This document shows, in pieces, positions 55,415 to 64,000 of a stretch of 64,000 nt of DNA. Source of the DNA: Adiantum capillus-veneris (lineage: Eukaryota > Streptophyta > Polypodiopsida > Polypodiales > Pteridaceae); NCBI GenBank assembly GCA_014529385.2, contig JABFUD020000295.1, positions 1 through 64,000 of the forward strand. Reading direction: 5' to 3'. The position numbers and the translations under genes are program-made. Position 1 is the first letter of the stretch. Each line of letters opens with the position of its first letter. Under the pieces are notes generated by a model. That model ran no database searches and had not been told where the DNA came from. It saw only the letters and a program-made list of their open reading frames with translations.

Positions 55415-58400
55415 GTGGAGGAGGTAATTGATATGCTAAGAAAAGATTTGACCAAGGAAGAGAGAGAAGGCTATGTTGAGTTGTGTGCCTCTTTTTCATA
55501 TTTATTTGCGACGAAGTACGAGGATCTACGAGGAGCAAAGGGTGCAGAGCACAAGATAGTTCTTAAAGAAGGGTGCAAACCAAGAGCACAGAAGCTAAGG
55601 AGGTTAGGGGAGATTCAGAAAGAGGCTCTTTGGCAGGAGATTAACCAGTTGTTGGCTGCGGGTATCATATACCCCGTGAAGGAGTCGGAGTGGGGTTCTC
55701 TAGTGGTTATCACCCCTAAGAAGAATGGAAAATGGTGGGTGTGTGTCGATTACAAGCCATTGAATGCGGAAACCAAGAGAAACCACTACCTGCTGCCGTT
55801 CCAAGATAAAATCTTAAATCAGGTGGCCGGTCATGAGAGGTACTCTATTATGGATGGATTTTCACGGTACTTTCAAATAGGAATTTCTCTTGAAGATCAG
55901 CTGAAGATGACATTTATCTCTCCATGGGGGTGCTTTGCCTATCGTCGCAGGATGCCGTTTGGTTTAGTGAATGCCTACGCCACCTTCCAAGACTGGATGA
56001 ATAGGGTGTTTGGTCCCTACTTAGGCAGATTCATTAGGGTTTTCATGGATGATATTGGGTGCTATAGCTCAAGGGCGGATCATTTGTCAAAGCTCCGGGT
56101 ATGTTTTCAAAGGCTAGACGAAGAAGGGGGTGAATTAAACCCTAAGAAGTGCAAGCTAGCACAACCTTGAGCACAGTTGCTAGGTCATGTGGTGTCACAA
56201 AATGGAATTGAAGCAGATCCGGAGAAGGTCAAGGTGCTAGTCTTAATGGAGCCTCCCTCTAGTGCGCAAGGCTTGGCGTCCTTTGTACATAAGCTAAAGT
56301 ACTTGTCGCGTTTCTTTTGGATGCTATCATAGTATGTGTATCCTCTCCAAAAGAGGGCTCAACAGGTGCATGGTTTTGGATGGGATGAAGATGCTCAAGA
56401 AGCTTTTGGCAGAGTGAAAGAAATTTTGTGTTAGCTGCCAGCTGTGTGCCCTCCAAGCCAAGAGGATGATCTCTATGTGTCAATAACGGTAGGTACCGTG
56501 GCTATTGGGGCGGTGTTACTACAGAAAGTAGGAAGGAGCTATAAGCCTATCTACTTTGAAAGCAGGGTGATAAGTCCTGGAGAGGCGGCTTACATTGAAG
56601 CGGAGCAGTGGGTCATGGCATTGGTTTTTGCTTGTAGAAATTTCAAAGTGCACCTTATTGTGCGTAGTGTTAACGGCTAACAATCTGATTCTTGAAGTGG
56701 TGTTACACTTAAAGCCAGGAAAGCGGATCATGAAGTGGGTGATAGAGTTGCAGGAATTTGAGTTTGAGTTCAAAATTGACCACACAACTCGGTCCCATTT
56801 GGCAGACATTTTGGTCAGCAAAGCAGTGGATTTGCCAATTTATCCAAGAGTAGTACGAGATGAAGCCAAAGAGGAGCCCGACCTGATTGGAGCCTTTACC
56901 ATGTGGTTTGATGGTGCATATAGGAGGGTGATAAAGAAAGCTGGTGGAAGTGTGGTGATACACGATCCACACGGCAAGGTAATCTTCTCAAAAGCCTATG
57001 ATTTGGAGGATGTTCATACCAACAATGAAGCAAAATATCTCACTCTCCATCTAGGTTTGAAACAATGCGTGAAGTTTGGCATTTCCAGGTTGGTGGTCAA
57101 AGGTGATGCGTTATTGGTCATCAAGCAACTGCTAGGCCAATGGCAGGTAAAACGAGATTCCTTAAAGCATTGCTTCTTTTCCATCAAGAAGTTGTTGAAG
57201 TTCTTTAAAGAAATCCAGTTCAAGCATGTGAAGAGAGAGCACAACCAAGAGGCAGACCAACTAGCAAGCAGTAAGGTGCAGGTACATATTGCAGGTATAT
57301 ATGTGGCCCCGGCCACATACACAGGTAGGGAGTCATTGAAGGAGGTGGAAGATTTCTTGGATACAGGGCAGTGTCCCCAAGGTTTGTCTAAACTGCAAAG
57401 GAGGAGGATAGTTTAGAAATCATGCAAATTTACACTAGTAGGTGAAGACCTAATGACTTACGGCAGAGACGGGGTGCTAAGGAGAGTGCTCTATAAAGAA
57501 GAGATTAACTTGGTGTTGGAGCAATGTCATGAGGAGAGCGGACACCAGGGGAAAGTTCAAGTGCTGTTTCGAGTGTTGAGAGCGGGTTTTTGGTGGCCTT
57601 CAATAGTGAAGGATGTGCACTATTGGTGCAAGACCTGCCATGAATGTCAGAATACAGGAGAGAGGCGTTTGACAACTGAGTCACAGGGAGCGATTATTGC
57701 TCAAAATGCTTTCGAAAAATGGGGTTTAGATGCCATCGGTCCACTCCCTAAGTCTACAAGTGGTAAGAAGTATTTCGTGGTTGCCATCGACTACCTCACA
57801 AGGTGGGTCAAGGCCAAAGCTGTGAAGGAAGTAAATGCACAAGTTGTGGCCCACTTTGTTTTCGATAACATTTTTTGCCGTTTCGGAGTGCCGTGGGTAC
57901 TCATTTCTAATAGAGGGCAAGGATTCAGAAGCAAGCTTATGCAGGCATTGGTGGAAAAACTAAATATTCAGCATCGGTTTTCTTCGCCTTATCATCCCCA
58001 ATGCAATGGTTTGGTGGAGAGTGCCAATGGATAAATCATCAAAAGCTCACGAAGTATGTATATAAGCAGGAGATAGAATGGGAGATCAATCTAGAAAAGT
58101 GTCTATGGGCCTACAGGACGTCCTACAAAGTGGCGACCAACTTTACTCCATTTGAGTTGGTTTATGGTAAGGAGGCAGTGCTGCAAGTGCATGCACAACT
58201 GGGTGCTTTAAAAGGTATGTGGCGCATCAATGCCACTCCACAAGCTATCTTACAAGATAGGATTGTCGGCCTTGAGGCATTGCAGATGGATAGAGAGGCA
58301 GCAGCAGACTACTACGTAAAGCAGCGGGAAAGGAGAATGGCCAAAGTCAATGAGGGTCTGCCAGAGAAAAAGATAGAAGAAGGGGACCTAATAATGAAGT

Positions 58401-58594
58401 ATGAGAGCTACTTGGACTTCACCTTCCAGAAGAAGTTCAAAAAGAAATGGACGGGTCCGTACAAAGTACAAAAGGCCTTTTTAAATGGGACCTATCAGCT
58501 GGTGAGAGCCAATTGTAAGCTTCTTAGGCACAGGGTAAATGGTGTACGGCTCAAGCTCTACTTTGATAGGGGAGTGGTGCCCGATGTACATTAA
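55415..58594 (+). pseudogene. element B RT, RNases H, integrase, broken, second copy
   Basis: Same motifs and stops as 18154-21366. The integrase end is shorter by 11 codons because CAA at 21331 became TAA here (DVH stop), a change unique to this copy. Confidence 0.75.
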
Positions 58595-58799
58595 ATGGTG
58601 ACCACGGGGGTTGGGCAACCCACTTGAAGAGACTCAAGAATAACAAACATATAGTTCGGTACATATGTACATATTTTACATATTGTACATATGGTGGTGT
58701 GTTTTTCAGCGTGCTTGAGTGTTTGCAGAGTGTTGCAAGTTTCAAGTTCAATAAAGCTACTTTTGGTTGAACATGAATGTTCAACAGGGGGGTAGGCAA

Positions 58800-60629
58800 T
58801 GATGGTGCAGCCAAAGTTGGTCCGCGCTATAAAGTGTGTTATGCAATGCAAAGGGTGCTAACAGGTGCATGGTAGAGGGCTAAAGCCAGTGTGGGAGACC
58901 TCAGCAGGACAGTGGCAACGAAAATGCATGCTTAAAGTGTTTTTTTAGGCCAGGGGGCCTTCGAAGTGGGCTGATTGGGACTGCAAGTCAAAGTTTTCGA
59001 TATGCGTGGAATGGGCCCCAAAATATGGTGTTCAAGATGCTCTAGAAGCTCGTCCAGACGGCTCGTCAAACAGGGCTTCGGTGTGAAAGTTATGATTGTT
59101 CGAAGTTAGAAGGCTTCGCAGGTCCCGACGGACAGGGCAGGTACAGACAGGTGGCGAAAGTTATGATTGTCCGAAGTTAGAAGGCTTCGCAGGTCCCTAC
59201 GGATAGGGCAAGTACAGACAGGTGGCGAAAACTGGGATCATCGGATACACGCATAAAGCTCAAGCTGTGGAGCATGCCGGTCTTTTCGGTCCGCCATTCA
59301 GAGCTCAAGCGGGCAAGTTATGGCCTGTGGAGTATTTACAGGGGGTCGGATACGCGCTCACCGAGCCACGATGATAGGCCTGCTAATAGGGACTTTTTTT
59401 GGAGTGGCCAAGGTTTTGGGGAAAACATACGATGTGGGAAATCAACCGGAGTCCGAGTCGCAGTGATCAATGTTGTGGACACACGATCGTGACAAAGGCG
59501 TGACAAATCCGAGATGGCAGGGCTGAACGAAAACCTGATGAGGATGTGTGGTCTTGAGCACTGATGGCATGCGAAAGGGAGGCTTGGTGATTAAAATCTT
59601 TGATTGCAACTCGAAAATGGAAAAAGGTGACCCTCAAAAGTTAAGAGGAAAAAAATAGAGGAGAAGTAAGAGAAAGGAAAAAGAAGCCTCAAAGGGGCAG
59701 TGGAGCCAGGCGCTACTGCCCAAAAAAAGAAATTTTCTTTTTTTCTTTCTTGGCCTTGAAAAATCTAAGAGGGGAAAAGGAGGAGAAGGGCGGCCATTTT
59801 CGGGAAGGGAAAAAAAAAAGCTTTTCTTGAACTTGGGGAAGGAAGAGGAATTGGAGGAAGGAGAAGGTGCGCGTGCGCTCGGCGATCGAAGGCGGTATGT
59901 AAGGGGTGGTCCGTGAGGCGGCCTGAAAGAGGGAGCACCTTGCGGAGAAGGCGGCAAGCAAGGGGAATTGAGAAGAAGAAAAGAAGGAGGTTTCGGGCGC
60001 TCGATGACCGAAGCGGGCATGCCAAAGGTGGAGCATCATCTGTGAAGCGACTCGTAGCCTGACGAGTGCTCTGCAGTAAAGAGAGCCAGCGAGGGCTACC
60101 AAAAGAAGGAGCCGCTATACGAGCGAAGCCAATGAGGGATTTTTTGGCGAGGTGTGTATCGGTGGAGTCGAGCTTCGAGGGATGTGTGTGCCCCTCTGTA
60201 TGAAGCGGCGGTGGCCATGATGCAACATAGAGCATGGTTCATGAATCTTGTACAGGGTGTTTTTTTTCATTGAAGGAAAGCTGTCATTTCCGTTTTTGGC
60301 ATCATCTCTCCCCCTTTCCCCCCGGTCTCCAGGGTGTGTGGTGTCGGTGTGTGTGAGCGTGTGTGCCCCTCGGGCCCCCTGTGTGTGTGAGAGAGAAAGA
60401 GAGAGAGGTCTTGAGTTGTCGAAGGGCTGGAAGCGGGCAACATCGGTGTGGTAGGTATCTGAGGATTGTGCAGAGCGTGTGTGTGTTGGGCGAAGTGCAG
60501 GCGATGCCCTGCTAGTGTGAATCGTCCTTTTTGAAGGTGTTTTCGAGAGGACAGGGGTGTTGCGAATACCCTGAGTTATATAGAGGCAGTTGCGTGTGTG
60601 TCAGGTGTGTTCCCCATTCCCCCTCTCCA
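58800..60629 (+). repeat. element B 3' LTR, second copy
   Basis: Matches 21539-23368, including the 71 bp tandem units (59085-59226) and the TATATAG near its end. Confidence 0.55.
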
Positions 60630-63327
60630 ACGTGGCTGCAGGTTGTAACCCTGTTAGTAAACCACCTTACCGTATGAGTTACTCAGAGGCTGCTGAGATG
60701 GAACGTCAGCTTGCTGACTACCTTAGCAGAGGGTTTATACAGCCTATTTCTTCACCATGGGCTTCGCCTATACTTTTGGTGAAGAAAAAGGACGGCAGTA
60801 TGCGCATGTGCGTAGACTAGCGGGTCTTAAATGCGGTTACAGTTAAGAACAAATACCCATTGCCAAGGGTCGATGAGTTATTTGATAAGCTAACTCATAA
60901 ACGAATTTTTTAAAAATCGACTTGAGGTCAGGATATCACCAAGTCCGTATTCGGCTTGCTGATATACCTAAGACTGCATTCCGAACATGGTTTGGACATT
61001 ACGAGTTTTTGGTGATGCCCTTTGGGTTAACCAATGCGCCTGCGACATTCATGACACTTATGGATAGTGTCTTGAAACCATATTTGGGCAAATTTTTCAT
61101 TGTGTTCCTCAATGACATTCTAATTTATAGTGCTTTTGAAGAAGAGCACTTACAACATCTCAGGCAGGTGTTTGAGTTGTTACGTGCAAACAAGTTATAT
61201 GCCAAGGAATCTAAATGTGATTTTCTCAAGGAAGAAATTCATTATTTAGGGCATGTCATTTCAGCTAATGGCCTATACATGGATCAATCCAAAGTGGATA
61301 CCATTCGGAAATGGCCACCTCCTAAAAATCTAGAAGAATTATAGATCTTTTTAGGCTTCGCAGGTTTTTACCGAAGGTTTGTTAAAAACTATGCTCACCT
61401 TGCTGTACCTATGACGGACCAACTAAAAGGCAAAGGTAAGGCTTTTCAGTGGGGTTCCGCTGAATAGTAGAGTTTTGAAACACTCAGAGATGCATTAGCT
61501 ACAGCTCCTATACTGGCTATTGTAGATCCTTTGAAACCATTCGTTTTGGAAACGGATGCCAGTGACCATGCTATTGGAGCAGTCCTGTTACAAGACGAAC
61601 GGCCAATTGCATTTGAAAGTAAGAAGCTGGATGCTGCTCAGCAGAATTATTATGCTTATGAACGTGAACTCTATGCAATAGTATTTGCCTTAAAGACATG
61701 GCGTCACTATTTGTATGGTGCTCAGTTCGAGATTGTGTTTGAACATGAAAGCATCAAATGGTTTACACAACAAACAGATTTAAAGGGTCGAAAATCCAGG
61801 TGGGCCGAGATCCTTCAGGAATATGACGCCAAGCTAAGTTATCGCAAAGGCCGATACAATATAGTGGCAGACGCTCTCAGTCGAATTCCAGAGATCACTT
61901 CGCTCTTGTTCACGAAACTTCGTAGTGAATTTTTAGCATCTCTCAAGGGAAAATATGAGCAAGATGAAACATATTCCAAAGTGTGGAGCCATGTTCAAAA
62001 GAGGGATCCTTCTCACTCCAATGCAGGTAGTGTACAATTAACCTCCACACCTAGTTCTCCTTTATCAAGTGATGAACTACAGCGATGGAAGCATTTTACC
62101 ATCGACAATGGGTACCTACTTCACAAGGGGAGAGTTCGTGTACCAACGGACACAGACATTCGGCGCCAAATTCTTTATGAATGTCATGATAGTCCAAGTG
62201 CAGGGCACCCGGGGATTAGAAAAACTTATTCTCTTGTATGATGACAGTTTTACTGGCCAGGTTTACATGGCTTTGTTCAAGATTATGTCTTGCATTGCCA
62301 AAAATGTCAAGTTAACAAAGCAGAGCGTCTGAAAGCAGGAGGACTCTTACATGCTTTGGAAATTCCCAATGGAAAATGGGAAAGTATCTCCATGGATTTT
62401 ATAGTAGGTTTACCAACCACTATACGAGGTCATGACTCAGTATGGGTGGTCGTAGACAGGTTGACTAAACTATGTAATTTTATTCCGACCAAATCAACGG
62501 TTAAGACACCAGAACTAGCAAGATTATTTGTGGAGAATCTATACAAATTTTCTGGGTTGCCAAGTAATATTGTTAGGGACCGTGACCCAAAGTTTATTAG
62601 CCACTTCTGGAGAGGTGTATTTAAACGATTGGGTACCCAACTCAACCTCAGTACAACTGACCATCCAGAAACAGATGGTCAAACAGAATGGTTTAACTAG
62701 GTGCTAGAGGATATGCTAAGAGCATACGTTAGCAAAAAACAGACAAATTGGGAAGAGTACTTACCTATTCTCGAGTTTTCGTACAACAATTCTAAGCATG
62801 TCACAACAGGCTTCAGTCCTTTCATGCTCCTGTACGGGTTTCAACCTAGGTCACCCGTTACGGTGGGGTTGGCAATCTAAAAACTCCAATACGTTAAGGA
62901 TTTTCTCCAAGACCACATGGATATGCTGAAACTTCCTCGTCGGAACGTCCGACAAGCACAAGATCGGTATAAGAAACACGCTGATGAGAAACGTCAGCAA
63001 GTTACCTTTGAAGAAGGGGAGGACATATTTTTACGAGTGCCAGAACATTCAGAAAGTCTAAAAACTGGACCAACACCTAAATTATCTCCCCGATATTGTG
63101 GGCCTTTTAAAATACTCAAGCGAGTTGGTGATCGTGCCTACAAACTACTACTACCATCACACTCTCACATTCATCTGGTGTTTCATGTAAGCCGTCTACG
63201 AAAGCGGTTACATGGGGAGGACAACGTCATTGATCAATAGGTTTTGGTCGATCATTGAACCTCCTACGTTACCGCATGAACCTGAATGCGTTATGGACTA
63301 TCATAAGTTGCGTACACGCCATCACAT
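60630..63327 (+). pseudogene. element C pol, broken, second copy
   Basis: Same RT (FLNDILIYS, first Asp replaced by Asn), RNase H and integrase pieces and the same stops as 23369-26062. A GATC insertion after GGTC at about 63249 lengthens the region between the GPF module and chromodomain. It ends in HHI at the element D LTR. Confidence 0.8.
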
Positions 63328-64000
63328 TGTAGAGAAATTTGCGGTCTTGCTAGGAAAGCATCGGGCTTATAGCTGTGAGAGTTTGTGAGAGAACTCAACA
63401 AAAACTATATGAAGGAGTTAAACCATAGATGCCATGAAGACTAGGGTTTGGAAAGAAGTGCAATCAAAGAAGACTCACTCTTTCTCTCTTGCACTCACAC
63501 ACACAAAGAAAGAACACAAAAGGGAATATCAAAACAATACGAAAATGAAAACATAAAGGCTATGGTCATATCTTATCATGGGTAATATGAAAGGGTTAAT
63601 AGATGAGTTAATGGCATTCAATCTTGACTGACCAAATAGGCTACGAATTGTTCATTGGAATTGTAGCTTTGTGCTTACCGTAGTATATATATTTTGTCTA
63701 GTGATTGGGATTAATTGTGTGTACAAATCCTCTTGGTTCATAGCAAGATAACTACACTTACATCAAAAGAAAAATTATACTCTATGAGAGGTAGTATGAT
63801 GGGATCCGGTGATAGCATTATTTCATTGAGCCTTTCTGGGCCAAAGAGAAACACTATACGTTGTTTAAAGTGTATTTTACGGCTAATCCATACGTTAATT
63901 CTAATAGATTTACAGAGTGAAAGCGATAGAAATTATCATCATGTGGGTTATTCATCTAGGATAGTATGTGAGAAATGTAGATATGAGAGAAGTGAAGAGA
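63328..64000 (-). repeat. element D left LTR, second copy, cut by the window end
   Basis: Starts TGTAGAGAAATTTGCGG after CACAT, exactly as at 26063. It matches the left LTR of the first copy rather than the right one (for example TCATTGG, not TCTTTGG), so it is the same insertion, duplicated. The frameshifted small ORF lies at 63738-63955. Confidence 0.85.

Larger units (their letters stand above)
53877..60629 (+). mobile_element. element B, second copy
   Basis: Same truncated start in gag and same 3' LTR (58800-60629) as the first copy. Confidence 0.8.
38324..64000 (+). repeat. second copy of the duplicated unit, cut by the window end
   Basis: It matches 1066-26735 with roughly two dozen substitutions seen by eye and four small indels: one extra G in the H3-like tail, one extra G in gene B, one extra T in the element A reverse transcriptase, and a 4 bp GATC insertion near 63250. 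The copy already contains the left LTR of element D at the same site, so the duplication is younger than that insertion. The junction at 38323/38324 joins remnant E to the H3-like promoter region. Confidence 0.9.

Noticed and set aside
1-64000. tRNA, rRNA, CRISPR or prokaryotic operons
   Set aside because: No cloverleaf, conserved rRNA block, regularly spaced repeats or Shine-Dalgarno-led gene strings were seen; the sequence is plant transposon DNA.

Overview
The window is nuclear DNA of a land plant, almost wholly made of transposable elements. Evidence: Ty3/gypsy retrotransposons of plant types (two Tat-like elements with a second, archaeal-type RNase H; one chromovirus with a C-terminal chromodomain; one further non-Tat gypsy element), GT-AG introns, plant-style TATA boxes and LTR ends. 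The mix of early-diverging Tat-like elements and element D suggests a non-flowering plant (lycophyte, fern or gymnosperm), but this is inference. There is no prokaryotic gene, CRISPR array, rRNA or tRNA gene that I can support.

Layout. 1-1065 is a decayed, intron-containing gene remnant of unknown function. 1066-38323 is a 37,258 bp unit, and 38324-64000 is a second copy of the first 25.7 kb of that unit in the same orientation, nearly identical (about two dozen substitutions and four small indels seen by eye). Each unit starts about 100 bp upstream of a histone H3-like gene with a very long basic tail. That gene is broken by a frameshift and by a TGA in the histone fold. Next come a foldback repeat array, a broken minus-strand gene of unknown function with a clear TATA box (gene B), and an apparently intact two-exon minus-strand gene of 415 codons (gene C).

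From 7608 on there is a stack of retroelements. Element A (Tat-like, 5' LTR truncated) lies against the gag of element B (Tat-like, 5' end missing). The 3' LTR of B lies against the pol of element C (chromovirus, 5' end missing). C is split inside its chromodomain by the complete element D (minus strand, 10.2 kb, LTRs of 2.0 and 2.1 kb, 4 bp target duplication ACAT). The C 3' LTR is followed by an older protease-like remnant, E. The simplest history is E, then C in E, B in C, A in B and D in C, then one deletion ending at 7608 that removed all the left halves, and finally a recent duplication of the whole block. All gag-pol frames are damaged.

The most unusual signal is a family of small open reading frames of 70-72 codons. 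Two stand in tandem in the leader of element A between primer binding site and gag. A third lies in the sense direction in the LTR of element D, an unrelated gypsy lineage. The three proteins align almost without gaps, share start, length, stop position and a C-terminal motif NPxILPLIxYxxSxDV, and differ mainly by synonymous or conservative codons. They stay open although the surrounding gag-pol frames are full of stops. I do not recognise the family; it looks like an undescribed leader-encoded small protein of plant gypsy elements.
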